A stretch of 64,000 bases of DNA from Paenibacillus donghaensis (GCF_002192415.1 NZ_CP021780.1:4464001-4528000), one strand, 5' to 3'. Positions 27,809 to 37,004 are shown, numbered from the stretch's first letter. Numbers and translations are program-made. Notes: generated by a model from the letters alone, not told the origin.

Positions 27809-27936
27809 AATTTAAGTAACTAAAAGCATCGAAAATACCGTGCCTGCATTAGTAGGGCTTACCTCGTTATAATTTGGGCGGGAATTCAGGTTATCTCTTA
27901 GAATTAATTTATATAATAATTGCAGTTCAACAATGA

Positions 27937-27971
27937 AAAGACCCTGAGGTTTCTCCACCCTCATGGTCTTT
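27937..27971. terminator. Hairpin with AAAGACC/GGTCTTT arms
   Basis: Arms AAAGACC and GGTCTTT plus an inner TGAGG/CCTCA pair form a 12-bp interrupted stem. A/T-rich flanks allow termination in either direction. No intact gene runs into it. Confidence 0.5.
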
Positions 27972-28177
27972 ACGCCTTTAAATTTGTCCTACTAATATAG
28001 TTGTTTTAATTCTTGTTCTGGGGCTGAATCCGTTCCAATATTTAAAGTTTCTGTTTGAGCAGCTTCCAAAGCTCCCTGATCTGAAGGTTACAGAAGCACT
28101 GGACCTGTTGTTGCCTTTGTCGCCCGCATTGCCGCCGATCTGTCGGGTATTAACGTCCTGACCTCATTTTATTTTCA

Positions 28178-28219
28178 GCCCTCATCTTGATGTCAAGGTG
28201 GGGGCTATTTGACGCTTAC
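28178..28219. repeat. IS-end-like sequence shared with 37137-37154
   Basis: The 18-mer GGGCTATTTGACGCTTAC (28202-28219) recurs in the same orientation at 37137-37154, where it borders an ISAs1 transposase remnant. The preceding CCCTCATCTTGATGTCAAGG folds back on AGGTGGGGGCT. It is probably a solitary IS end. Confidence 0.5.
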
Positions 28220-28291
28220 AAAAAGCCCAATCGGTTTTTCCACCGTTCGGCCTCTTTGCTGCACCTCCAACAAGGGAAAATCTTGCAGCAG

Positions 28292-29965
28292 CTACGGCTC
28301 GATTCCCCATACGAGCTTACCTTTCTGATACAGCGTAACTTTGTTCCAGTCGTTGAACGACGTCTTCTTCCCGTCGAACGAGTAGTCGTCCGTCTTGTTA
28401 AAATCCGACCAGTCGCTTTTGGCGATACGCACCTGGATGTCGCCGGATTGGCCACCCGCCGAAATCGATCCGGCCGACACAGCGAACCGGATTTCCAGAT
28501 ACCCATCTGTGCCTGTTCGCGCCGGTTCGATCGATGCGAACGTTCCGCCTACTGCGTTTGTGCCGACCTGGGCCCAATCACACCAGAATTCGAGCTCCTC
28601 GATACCGTCTTTCGTGAAGTAGTAGCGGAGCTTCACGTCACTCAGCGGAACGTCCGTCTTTCCGGTATTGGTGATGTTGAACGTCGCATAAATCATATTG
28701 TCCTCTGCCGCGCCGCTGTTGCTCGTTTTGTATTGGACGACGAGTCCCTCGACCAAGTCCGTTCCGCCGCTCGCAGGCGCCGTCGAGCCTGCTGCCTGCT
28801 TCGGAGCGGCCGACTTGCCTCCGCCGTTCACGGGCTTCATGACCCTGGCAAGCATTTTTTGCTTCGGCTTGTTCCATGTCTGCCAATCGTCTAACAGCAA
28901 CCCACCGGTATCTCCGCTGTTCGGATTCAGGCTCCAGTATGTCCAATACAGATCATTCCGGCCGATGTAGTCGACAAGCGCGTTTTGCCACTTGCCCTCC
29001 TTCGAAGCCGAATCGACGCTGCGGCCGCCGAACTCCCCAAGCAGTATCGGCGCGATTTTTTCCTTGTGGATGTAGCCCCAATTAGCATCCCATACACCGG
29101 ACAGATTGGCGGGAAATTTCCGATCGGCGAACCACGGCTGCGACGAAACACCCGGGCCGTAATCGTGCGGTGAGTAAACGAGCCGGTTTGGCACTTTCAG
29201 CCGGACCGGATATTTGCGGACACCCTTCAGATTGCCGCCCCACCAATAGGAGCCGCTCTGTCCATTTACATTCGCGTCCACTCCTTCCACAACAATCAGC
29301 CAGTTCGGATTGACAGCGAGAATCGCATTGCCCGCCCGTTCCGCAGCCAACCGCCAGTCACTGGCTGAATCACCGCAGCCCCAGCATACGGAACCGTGCG
29401 GCTCGTTATGCAAATCGGCGCCGATCACCGTGTCGTTAGCCAGGTAGCGCTTTGCCAGCATCGTCCAATCTTTAATCCATGTCTTTTCTGGAACCAATTG
29501 CGTATACCATCGCTCCGCTTGCCCCGAGGCGGTTGGGCGGTGACGGTCAAGAATGATTTTCATACCGCGCTTTCCCGCCTTCTGAACGAGCTTGTCCAGC
29601 AGTTGGAGCGGCGTCAGCCCCTTCAGGTCGGGATTTTTCACATAGTCGATCCCGCTTGGCTTTTTACCAGGCAGCAGCATTTCGTTTGTATACGGAATAC
29701 GCAGCAAGTTGTACCCTTCTTTTGCAAGCTGGTCCAACATGCTGTCCATCGACCGCATCCACAAGCCGTGGGGAGAAAAATTGTCCGTCTCAAATCCGAA
29801 CCAGTTCACCCCGTTGAAACTAGCCGGTTTGCCCTGCGCATCGACGATGCGGTTGCCTGACGTGTGGTAGTAGCCCAAAGACGATGTGGGCTTGACTGCA
29901 GCAGTCGCCCCGGTGCCCAAGACGAGTACGGCCGCCAACAGCAGGCAGGTTCCTATCCGTTTCAT
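28292..29965 (-). CDS. Secreted GH5 endoglucanase (cellulase) with C-terminal CBM3
   Basis: A 557-residue secreted beta-1,4-endoglucanase. A signal peptide covers residues 1-22. The GH5 barrel spans about 30-375; FNGVNWFGFETDN and NLLRIPYTNEM resemble subfamily GH5_1 (Acidothermus E1 type). The acid/base Glu is in DLHNEPHG (near 190) and the nucleophile Glu in LLGEFGGR (near 311). A short G/S/A linker near 390 leads to a CBM3 cellulose-binding module (about 405-557, VQYKTSNSGAAEDN, FCDWAQVG). Start ATG at 29965 behind AGGGAG. It is GC-rich compared with the AT-rich genes that follow and has no partner genes nearby. Confidence 0.93.
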   Translation of the reverse strand: MKRIGTCLLLAAVLVLGTGATAAVKPTSSLGYYHTSGNRIVDAQGKPASFNGVNWFGFETDNFSPHGLWMRSMDSMLDQLAKEGYNLLRIPYTNEMLLPGKKPSGIDYVKNPDLKGLTPLQLLDKLVQKAGKRGMKIILDRHRPTASGQAERWYTQLVPEKTWIKDWTMLAKRYLANDTVIGADLHNEPHGSVCWGCGDSASDWRLAAERAGNAILAVNPNWLIVVEGVDANVNGQSGSYWWGGNLKGVRKYPVRLKVPNRLVYSPHDYGPGVSSQPWFADRKFPANLSGVWDANWGYIHKEKIAPILLGEFGGRSVDSASKEGKWQNALVDYIGRNDLYWTYWSLNPNSGDTGGLLLDDWQTWNKPKQKMLARVMKPVNGGGKSAAPKQAAGSTAPASGGTDLVEGLVVQYKTSNSGAAEDNMIYATFNITNTGKTDVPLSDVKLRYYFTKDGIEELEFWCDWAQVGTNAVGGTFASIEPARTGTDGYLEIRFAVSAGSISAGGQSGDIQVRIAKSDWSDFNKTDDYSFDGKKTSFNDWNKVTLYQKGKLVWGIEP

Positions 29966-30122
29966 CCGATACTCCCTTTCTATTATCCGGGATTAAACTT
30001 AGGCGGGTAGTGTATAGCCTCGCAGGTACATCGCGCCTGTAATGGCCTGCTCTTTTAATATATCGGATAATCAGCGCAGTTGCTGTAAATACATCTTATT
30101 ATGTAGTCAATCTCGTTCCACC

Positions 30123-32099
30123 TTAATTCATTCTTTTAATCAAATTCCCATTGGTATCATATTTATAACGTGTAACTGTGCCATCGGACATTCTCATCTC
30201 CTCTAATCTACCGTTTGCATCATACTTATATTCTGTTGGCGTATATGTCTTGTAAGGTAGATACAGCCGGTTCTGGGGAACAACCTGCCTTCTCTGTGTG
30301 AGACTGGACCAGGACAGCATAGCTACAGCTCCTACACCGTTCTCGAAATATTCAACTTTGATGTCATATCTTTGATCAGCATTTAAGGTGATAGGAACAC
30401 TAATTAATTCACTGGCCTGTGTCTCCCACTTATCGATCAGCAATTGCCCATTTACCCAAAGACGGGCACCATCATCTGAAGATAAATAGAAGGTGTACGA
30501 CTCACTGTAGGCAGGACTAACTGTACCGCTCCATCGCACAGAGAATGTGTCTGCTTCCATAGATGGGTCTGGCGAACTGTCCCCCCAGTTGTAATCCAGC
30601 GTTGCATCTGTACGCTTGAATTTAAGATCCGTTAAATCCATATTGTTATAATATTCTGCCTGAAGACCTACCCCAGACCTTTCGTCAAGTGGATACAATT
30701 GACTTTGTGGCACAATTTCTTTCATTTGGCTTGGACTTTCCCACAACAACCCTATTGAAGCTCCACCCAGATTCTCAAAATACTCGATTTGTATGTCATA
30801 TTTTTGTCCAGCTTGTAAGGAGATTGGTTTACTCACAAATTGACCCGCCTGAGACACCCATTGATTAACCAGTAGTTTCCCATCTACCCAAAAGCGTAAT
30901 CCGTCATCCGAATAGAAAGAGAAGGTATAACTTTCGCTATATTTAGGTTTAATTGTTCCACTCCATCTTGCAGAAAAGGTATCCGCTTCCACCGAGGCAT
31001 CGGGTGAACCTTCTGACCAATTAAACTCGATAAGGGGATCTGTACGGGTTAAACTTAATACTTTTAGATCTTTGTTGTTGTAATACTCCCCTCGAAGCCC
31101 CACTCCCGGCAATGCTATAGATGGATATAACTGGATTTGTGGCACAATCTGTTTCGTCTGGCTTGCGCTAGCCCATTGAAGTATAGAAGCTGCACCACCC
31201 GTATTCTCGAAATATTCAATTCGAATATCATAATTTTGTCCTGAGACTAATGAAATAGGCAAGCTTGTTAGTTCCCCGGCTCGTGTTAACCATTTATCAA
31301 TCAATAACTTTCCGTTAATCCACAGCCTTAGACCATCATCTGAGTTGATGTAAAAAGTATAATTTTCACTGTATTTAGGTTTAATCGTTCCACTCCATCT
31401 TACCGAGAATGTATCCGCTCCTATAAAAGGGTGAGGAGAACCCGATCCCCAATTATGATTCACTGTAGAATCGACTCGTGTTAATTTCAGACCGGTTAAG
31501 TCCATATTTTCGTAATATTCACCTTTTAGCCCCGTGCCAACTGTCTCTATAGGAGGAGACAATTGACTTTGTGGTACAACCTCTTTTTTTTGACTGGGAC
31601 TTGACCATTGCAGTTCAGCTGTTGCTCCTCCTCCATTTTCAAAATATTCAACATGAATGCTATAACTCTGTCCGGCAGTCATTTTAATAGGTGAGCTGGA
31701 TAGTACACTAGCTTGCGTCACCCACTTATCGATAATTAACTGACCATTAATCCAGAGCCGTACACCATCATCTGAAGCCATATCATAGGTGTATGTTTCC
31801 GTAAATCTAGGTTTAATAGTACCTGTCCATCGTACAGAAAAGTGATCAAGTTGGATGGATGCTACCGGAGAACCCTCTCCCCAATGGAAGTTTATATTGG
31901 CATCTGTTCTTGTCATTTTCAAATCAGTAAGTGCCATATCATTGTAATACTCACCCTTGAGACCTGTGCTCGCAGCAGATAATGATGTAAGTTGTTTCGC
32001 TACTACTAAGCCGGTTACGAGTTGTACCCGCCCTCCTAAACAAGTGAACACGATTACAATGGATAGTAAGGATATTAGGATTTTTCTTATTGTTTTCAC
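30123..32099 (-). CDS. Secreted protein with four PA14 domains and a terminal YD hairpin
   Basis: A 658-residue secreted protein. The start is a GTG at 32099 with AAGGAG nine bases upstream. A signal peptide (about 1-35) precedes four PA14 domains beginning near residues 47, 189, 332 and 475, each opening with G-L-K/R/Q-x-EYY and containing SVRWTGTIKP and SDDGxRLW motifs. PA14 domains often bind carbohydrates. The last 37 residues are a single RHS-type YD pair (YKYDANGRLEEMRMSDG, then YKYDTNGNLIKRMN). The same short tag appears in three other secreted proteins of this island. No transpeptidase sorting motif is present. Confidence 0.88.
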   Translation of the reverse strand: MKTIRKILISLLSIVIVFTCLGGRVQLVTGLVVAKQLTSLSAASTGLKGEYYNDMALTDLKMTRTDANINFHWGEGSPVASIQLDHFSVRWTGTIKPRFTETYTYDMASDDGVRLWINGQLIIDKWVTQASVLSSSPIKMTAGQSYSIHVEYFENGGGATAELQWSSPSQKKEVVPQSQLSPPIETVGTGLKGEYYENMDLTGLKLTRVDSTVNHNWGSGSPHPFIGADTFSVRWSGTIKPKYSENYTFYINSDDGLRLWINGKLLIDKWLTRAGELTSLPISLVSGQNYDIRIEYFENTGGAASILQWASASQTKQIVPQIQLYPSIALPGVGLRGEYYNNKDLKVLSLTRTDPLIEFNWSEGSPDASVEADTFSARWSGTIKPKYSESYTFSFYSDDGLRFWVDGKLLVNQWVSQAGQFVSKPISLQAGQKYDIQIEYFENLGGASIGLLWESPSQMKEIVPQSQLYPLDERSGVGLQAEYYNNMDLTDLKFKRTDATLDYNWGDSSPDPSMEADTFSVRWSGTVSPAYSESYTFYLSSDDGARLWVNGQLLIDKWETQASELISVPITLNADQRYDIKVEYFENGVGAVAMLSWSSLTQRRQVVPQNRLYLPYKTYTPTEYKYDANGRLEEMRMSDGTVTRYKYDTNGNLIKRMN

Positions 32100-32203
32100 A
32101 TCAAATTTCTCCTTTGGTTATTATTTCTTCTCAGCAGCCTTACCAAGCAAATTACCATTAGAGCCATGAGCAATGAATACATTATCTTCAGTTTTCCGTA
32201 CAT
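32096..32203 (-). CDS. Possible 35-residue single-span peptide upstream of the PA14 gene
   Basis: An ATG at 32203 opens a 35-codon frame with one hydrophobic segment (MYSLLMALMVICLV) followed by a basic tail (RLLRRNNNQRRN). Its stop overlaps the GTG start of the PA14 gene, so translation could be coupled. The binding site is weak (AGAAG at five bases). It lies between the candidate promoter and the PA14 gene. It may be a leader peptide, a small membrane protein, or chance. Confidence 0.3.
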   Translation of the reverse strand: MYGKLKIMYSLLMALMVICLVRLLRRNNNQRRNLM

Positions 32204-32226
32204 GGATACTTCTAGTAAATTACCAG

Positions 32227-32246
32227 CTTTTACAATCATACGATAT
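32227..32246 (-). promoter_or_regulatory. Candidate promoter for the PA14 gene; 20-mer shared with 49957-49976
   Basis: On the minus strand the block reads ATATCGTATGATTGTAAAAG. TATGAT fits a -10 box, and TTGAAA lies 16 bases before it as a -35 box. The identical 20-mer occurs upstream of the Ig-like YD protein at 49114-49935, in the same orientation relative to its gene. Confidence 0.55.
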
Positions 32247-32311
32247 ATAGAGTATATTTCAACACAGGAAACATTCTGATTTCGTACAGGCACATACAAA
32301 ACTTCTGTTAT

Positions 32312-32340
32312 AAAAAAGCCTGCGCAACCGCAGGCTTTTT
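32312..32340. terminator. Strong bidirectional terminator
   Basis: AAAAAGCCTGC / GCAGGCTTTTT arms with a six-base loop; T runs in both directions. It separates the immunity gene at 32555 from the PA14 gene promoter. Confidence 0.85.
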
Positions 32341-32513
32341 AAATATATCTATTTCTAAACAATTACTTTTCTCAAAAATCTATTACAACCTATCCACATT
32401 TCCTTACCAAATTTTCCATTATATAAGTAGTTTATCCCATCATTCATACAAGAAGCGTCCCCGCATTTCAAACAGGCTAGGCAGGATAAAAAACTACATG
32501 GCTTTCTTTAGTC

Positions 32514-32546
32514 AAAAAACCACATGGAGTAAAAACTCACATGTGG
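32514..32546 (-). terminator. Terminator after the DUF1436-like immunity gene
   Basis: Minus-strand stem CCACATG/CATGTGG followed by TTTTTT, starting about ten bases after the stop codon at 32555. Confidence 0.8.
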
Positions 32547-32554
32547 CAATGTAC

Positions 32555-32992
32555 TTACCTAGCCGATTGAAAAGCTTTTATTACCGCCTCTCCAAGAGAA
32601 TCATAATTAGAGTCAGTCGATAGGATTATGTAATCCTTACCTTCGCTAACGTAACCGTTATTCTTACGGATTGTCGGTTTTAGTGTATATATGTTCTTTT
32701 CTTGATCCATGATAATAATCACATTGAGATGTAGTTTTCTAAATTTACTATACGGTTTTATTCCAAGTACTTCCTCTACACTTCCATCAACTTCTTCCGT
32801 CCAATGGGGATGTCTGATACAATCTTGAAACATTTTTGCCAAGGCCTCTCCTAAATTGCCGTAATTTATTGGTGCAGAAAGTATTTCAACACGGTTTGTT
32901 GAGGAATTAAGACCTAAATCATTTGTAGCAGTTGCATTTAAAAATATATCCCCTTGTTTATTCTGATAACTCGAAACAATGTAATAGACCAA
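32555..32992 (-). CDS. Candidate immunity protein (CdiI/DUF1436-like) for RHS cassette 4
   Basis: A 145-residue cytoplasmic protein. The start is a TTG at 32992 with AGGAG nine bases upstream, almost touching the stop of the RHS fragment at 33006, so the two are coupled. The sequence contains a NYGNLGEALAKMFQDC segment and near the end NYDSLGEAVIKAFQ, an internal echo that fits my recollection of the DUF1436/CdiI immunity family. Position directly after a toxin-bearing RHS end is the stronger evidence. The assignment of the family is tentative. Confidence 0.6.
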   Translation of the reverse strand: MVYYIVSSYQNKQGDIFLNATATNDLGLNSSTNRVEILSAPINYGNLGEALAKMFQDCIRHPHWTEEVDGSVEEVLGIKPYSKFRKLHLNVIIIMDQEKNIYTLKPTIRKNNGYVSEGKDYIILSTDSNYDSLGEAVIKAFQSAR

Positions 32993-33005
32993 ATAAATCT
33001 TCTCC

Positions 33006-34570
33006 TTATTTTACAATTGTAGTAATAATAGATATACCGAAGTTCTTAGCATATTCAGTAGCGTCGATCAAAGCTTGAACTTGCGATGAGTTCATTTTTA
33101 CATTAGGTATAGCTATCTGAAACATCTTGCTATCGTACATTGATTGATCCAAGATCATTTTCTTACCATTTGTTCCTATACCTTCAACTGTGGTTAGACC
33201 GTTCAAGGTACGTATATCTTTTTTCAACTGACTTAACCACGCCCCTGCCTTTTGATAGCTGCTGCCTATATCATAACTCTTAATACTTGTGACAACTCGA
33301 TTACTAAGTTTATCCACAGTTGGAAAAGCGGCACCTAGATTGTTTCCAAGAAGTGCATCTATTTTTAATCCACGAGTAGACCACCCCATTTTCCATACAT
33401 CCTCCCCAGCGTTTACAACACTGATAGTAGTCTTTATTGATTTTGCTGCAAATGCCGCTTCTATTACCCCTCCTATATACTTTAACCCATAGCCTGCCCC
33501 TTTTAGCCCCATTGATATTTCCATGCCTGCTGGTCCAAATGCATTAAGATTGTCTAATCCAGTATTCAGATAATTCGCCATATTTTTATATAATGCATCG
33601 ACATTAGCTGCTTGTTCAGCCCGAACCCTTGCACTACAAGCTGAGTCGCCTAATGAACATTGTTGTCCCCAATGCCCTGTTGGATCACTAAATATTAAAG
33701 GATTATTGTATACATATGTATACAAATTCTGCGTCAGCGGATTATTAATCTGCCCTTCAACCGTATCCTCATTCAAAAACCGTCCCATACTCGGATCATA
33801 ATACCGTGCCCGCAGATAATACAGCCCGGTCTCTTCATCATAAATCTCCCCCGTGTACTTAAACGGATTCGAAATCCCTTCGGTTTGGTTGGTAATGTTA
33901 CCCCATACGTCATATGAATACGAATTCACCGGCTTACCGCTCGTATCTACAATCTGCACCACGTCGCCGTGACCGTTATACAGGTAATAGTAATCTTTGC
34001 TCGCAGTCTTATCCTTCTTCACCAGCACCCGGTCTCCGCGCACATAGTTCGCCTTCTGGCCGTTGCTCTTCTCCTCGGTAATGACTTCCCCATTAAAGTT
34101 GTAGTTATACTGAGTGTGCACTCCACTCGTCGATTTTTTGAACCGCAGTCCGTCGGCGTAGTACGTGAAGCTGGTTGTACTGCTGCCTTTAGTCAGCGCG
34201 GTCAGGGTATTTTGCAAATCGTACGTATAGCTCGTGTCTTCAAACACCGCCGGGCTGCTGACGCTTTGCTCTTGGGTCAAACGGTTTCCCCTCACATCGT
34301 ACGTATAGCTGTCTCGCCCCCGCCTGGGTGCACGGTCGTTATTAAGCGGTTCAGCGCATCATATGCGTACGTTGTCGTTTGAGTCGTTCCATCGATTTTC
34401 GTTTCCGTGGACGAGGTAATATTTCCATTGTTGTCGTACCCATACACATATTTGGAGAGTATCGTGCTGCCTTTTTTGTTCGTCACACTCTCGATCCAGT
34501 TCAGCGCTTTGTTGTTGGTATATTCGGTCTTCAGCACACTGCCGTCCGTTAGTGCCGGATACGTGATATT
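33006..34570 (-). pseudogene. RHS cassette 4: frameshifted RHS fragment with CdiA-type nuclease toxin
   Basis: A leaderless RHS C-terminal fragment. RHS similarity begins abruptly at about 34570, just after immunity gene 3. The frame changes near 34316-34322, where a run of five C replaces the six C seen at the same place in cassettes 2 and 3. Downstream of the shift the frame is open from 34295 to 33006. The RHS core DPSMGRFLNEDTVEGQ is followed by about 225 unique residues. Their last 150 (MGWSTRGLKID, FPTVDKLSNRVVTSIKSYD, AGAWLSQLKKDIRTL) resemble the PD-(D/E)XK-like tRNA nuclease domain of CdiA C-termini. Without a signal peptide it would serve as a recombination reservoir or be silent. 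Confidence 0.75.
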
Positions 34571-34588
34571 CTCAAACATACTTACCAA

Positions 34589-34879
34589 TTACTTCGCCAA
34601 TGTAGAGAACTTAGATAAATCATGTTCCAATTCTTTTAATAAATCATCAATATTTTTAAATTGTTTAGTCTTTACAAGAAGTGTATTTTCACTTTCAATG
34701 TCAACAATAAAAAAATCATAAGTAAAATCTGACAATATGGAAACAGAAGCCATATAATCCTCATGGGATAATGCATACTCTAATTTTGAATATCCATATA
34801 TAACCTCACTTTCGACAATTATTTTATTCTTCATATCGATAATTAGATTTTCAATAAAGTGTTTTATTAAATCAAACAT
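34589..34879 (-). CDS. Candidate immunity protein for RHS cassette 3
   Basis: A 96-residue acidic protein starting at the ATG at 34879 behind AGAGGAG; a longer frame to 35023 overlaps the RHS gene and is rejected. It begins 17 bases after the stop of cassette 3. I do not recognise the family: YGYSKLEYALSHEDY and VDIESENTLLVKTKQF are its distinctive parts. The role is inferred from its place directly behind a toxin domain, the same arrangement as in the other cassettes. Confidence 0.6.
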   Translation of the reverse strand: MFDLIKHFIENLIIDMKNKIIVESEVIYGYSKLEYALSHEDYMASVSILSDFTYDFFIVDIESENTLLVKTKQFKNIDDLLKELEHDLSKFSTLAK

Positions 34880-34895
34880 TCTCTCACTCCTCTGG

Positions 34896-36737
34896 TTATT
34901 TTTTAATATCAATAATATTAATGTTACTTCCAAATGGAGCCGGAAGAATTTGACCTTTCTTTTCCGCCAATTTAATTTGCATCTGATTCTTTGATTTGAC
35001 CAATGACCATCCAAGTTCTGCATCTTTTGTCATGAGCAAAGAAGAATCAATATCGAATTCAACATATAAATCACCTTTATTAGCTTGTCTTTCGTATCCA
35101 CTTTTTCCATTCGTAAGTACATTTGTTCTCGGAATTATTCCATTTTTGGCAAAGACGTCATACTCGGCTTTTGACATCCATTGACCAACCCGTTGAGTTG
35201 ATACCGTATTAGCGATGCCTTTGGTTACAACTTTACTACCTTCTTTAATCCCATACTTCTCCATAATGCCTTTAGACAAACCGCCTTGGCCGCTACTTTC
35301 CATAAATAATAGTAAACTTCCATCATCAACATAAGTAACAAATGAAAGTGTAAGCCGCATGGTAAGGACTTGATCTTTAGTGAGACCTTTTCCTGAGTTT
35401 GCAAGTTTGTCGAAACCTAGACGATCCCTATCACGCCACGCAAGATAATAATCCCATGCTACACTACCATCCTTGTTGTATAACACACCATTTGAACCTA
35501 AAACTCTAGTTTCAAATCCAGATCCTCCCATTTCATGTGAATGTCCAGATGGGTCACTATAAATCAACGGGTTATTAATCACATACGTATACAAATTCTG
35601 CGTCAGCGGATTATCAATTTGCCCCTCATACGTATCCTCATTTAAAAACCGACCCATACTCGGATCATAATACCGCGCCCGCAGATAATACAGCCCGGTC
35701 TCTTCATCATAAATCTCCCCCGTGTACTTAAACGGATTCGAAATCCCTTCGGTTTGGTTGGTAATGTTACCCCATACGTCATATGAATACGAATTCACCG
35801 GCTTACCGCTCGTATCTACAATCTGCACCACGTCGCCGTGACCGTTATACAGGTAATAGTAATCTTTGCTCGCGGTCTTATCCTTCTTCACCAGCACCCG
35901 GTCTCCGCGCACATAGTTCGCCTTCTGGCCGTTGCTCTTCTCCTCGGTAATGACTTCCCCATTAAAGTTGTAGTTATACTGAGTTTGCACCCCGCTCGTC
36001 GATTTTTTAAACCGCAGTCCGTCCGCGTAGTACGTGAAGCTGGTTGTACTGCTGCCTTTGGTCAGCGCGGTCAGGGTATTTTGCAAATCGTACGTATAGC
36101 TCGTGTCTTCAAACACCGCCGGGCTGCTTACACTTTGCTCCTGGGTCAAGCGGTTTCCCCGTACATCATACGTGTAGCTGTCTCGCCCCCCGCCTGGGTG
36201 CACCGACGTTGTTAAGCGGTTCAGCGCATCATATGCGTACGTTGTCGTTTGGGTCGTTCCATCGCTTTTCGTTTCCGTGGACGAGGTAATATTTCCATTG
36301 TTGTCGTACCCATACACATATTTGGAGAGTAACGTGCTGCCTTTTTTGTTCGTCACACTCTCGACCCAGTTCAGCGCTTTGTTGTAGGTATATTCGGTCT
36401 TCAGCACACTGCCGTCCGTCAGTGCCGGATACGAGAGCGACTGCACCAGCCCATTACCCGTGTAGCTGTATTGCACATTCGCCGACGCTGCGCTGGTTAG
36501 TGCCGCACTGCCATTCGTTTGAACTTTGTCCAGCCTCGTTTTGTTATATTGGTAATTCGTATAAAAGCTCAGGTACACATCTTGAATTTGTGTCGTCCGA
36601 TCTATGATATCTATATTATTCCGTGTAATCGTACTGTGACTGCCTACACTGGCTTGATTGGCCCGGGTCCGTCCCAAACTGTCTACGGTGAGGCTTTGCG
36701 CTGCCGTTTGAGATCCGTTCAGGTAGGTCTTCATCAC
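34896..36737 (-). CDS. RHS cassette 3: leaderless RHS fragment with unassigned toxin domain
   Basis: A 613-codon frame without signal peptide or ribosome binding site; its first Met aligns with an internal position of cassette 2 (MKTYLNGSQTAAQSL). RHS similarity ends at about 36750 against an ISAs1 remnant. YD repeats fill residues about 20-355, then the core DPSMGRFLNEDTYEGQ and about 215 unique residues. The last 110 include STQRVGQWMSKAEYD, GIIPRTN and LYVEFDIDSSLL, and end ILPAPFGSN, which gives the look of a compact toxin domain I cannot place. Probably a non-secreted cassette for exchange onto the full-length WapA gene. Confidence 0.7.
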   Translation of the reverse strand: MMKTYLNGSQTAAQSLTVDSLGRTRANQASVGSHSTITRNNIDIIDRTTQIQDVYLSFYTNYQYNKTRLDKVQTNGSAALTSAASANVQYSYTGNGLVQSLSYPALTDGSVLKTEYTYNKALNWVESVTNKKGSTLLSKYVYGYDNNGNITSSTETKSDGTTQTTTYAYDALNRLTTSVHPGGGRDSYTYDVRGNRLTQEQSVSSPAVFEDTSYTYDLQNTLTALTKGSSTTSFTYYADGLRFKKSTSGVQTQYNYNFNGEVITEEKSNGQKANYVRGDRVLVKKDKTASKDYYYLYNGHGDVVQIVDTSGKPVNSYSYDVWGNITNQTEGISNPFKYTGEIYDEETGLYYLRARYYDPSMGRFLNEDTYEGQIDNPLTQNLYTYVINNPLIYSDPSGHSHEMGGSGFETRVLGSNGVLYNKDGSVAWDYYLAWRDRDRLGFDKLANSGKGLTKDQVLTMRLTLSFVTYVDDGSLLLFMESSGQGGLSKGIMEKYGIKEGSKVVTKGIANTVSTQRVGQWMSKAEYDVFAKNGIIPRTNVLTNGKSGYERQANKGDLYVEFDIDSSLLMTKDAELGWSLVKSKNQMQIKLAEKKGQILPAPFGSNINIIDIKK

Positions 36738-36743
36738 CCGGGT

Positions 36744-37004
36744 GCGAATGGGAAGGCCTGATGCAGCGCTGCGGGGTTCAGCAGAGAGAGAATGTCACCA
36801 AACGTGTCGTGGGAAGGGCATCCGCCGGCCAACTCTAAAAACGTACGCAACCATTCTTCCCGCACCTTGGCAAAAATCTCCATATCCGCTAAGTAGAGCA
36901 AGTACCGCGATAACCAACACTTCTTCTAATTTATGGCGAATTCCGTTCCCTTTTCGCGGTTCGGGAATGTCTTCAAACAGTTCCAGTAAGCTTTTTGATA
37001 TCAC
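36744..37004 (-). pseudogene. ISAs1-family transposase N-terminal remnant
   Basis: From the ATG at 37004 the sequence LLELFEDIPEPRKGNGIRHK and EEVLVIAVLALLSG is the N-terminal domain of ISAs1 transposases. The frame then shifts; the next frame continues ADMEIFAKVREEWLRTFLEL and CPSHDTFGDILSLL, again typical of the family. The gene is cut at about 36744 where RHS sequence starts. Only the first quarter remains and it cannot be active. Confidence 0.8.

Larger units (their letters stand above)
27809..28291. other. Gene-free stretch with hairpin and unidentified remnant
   Basis: No complete gene is visible. A hairpin lies at 27937-27971. On the minus strand a short coding-like tail ending ...APEQELKQLY stops near 27999 but has a stop codon about 30 residues upstream. 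An IS-end-like sequence is at 28178-28219. This looks like the decayed left border of the accessory island. Confidence 0.4.
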
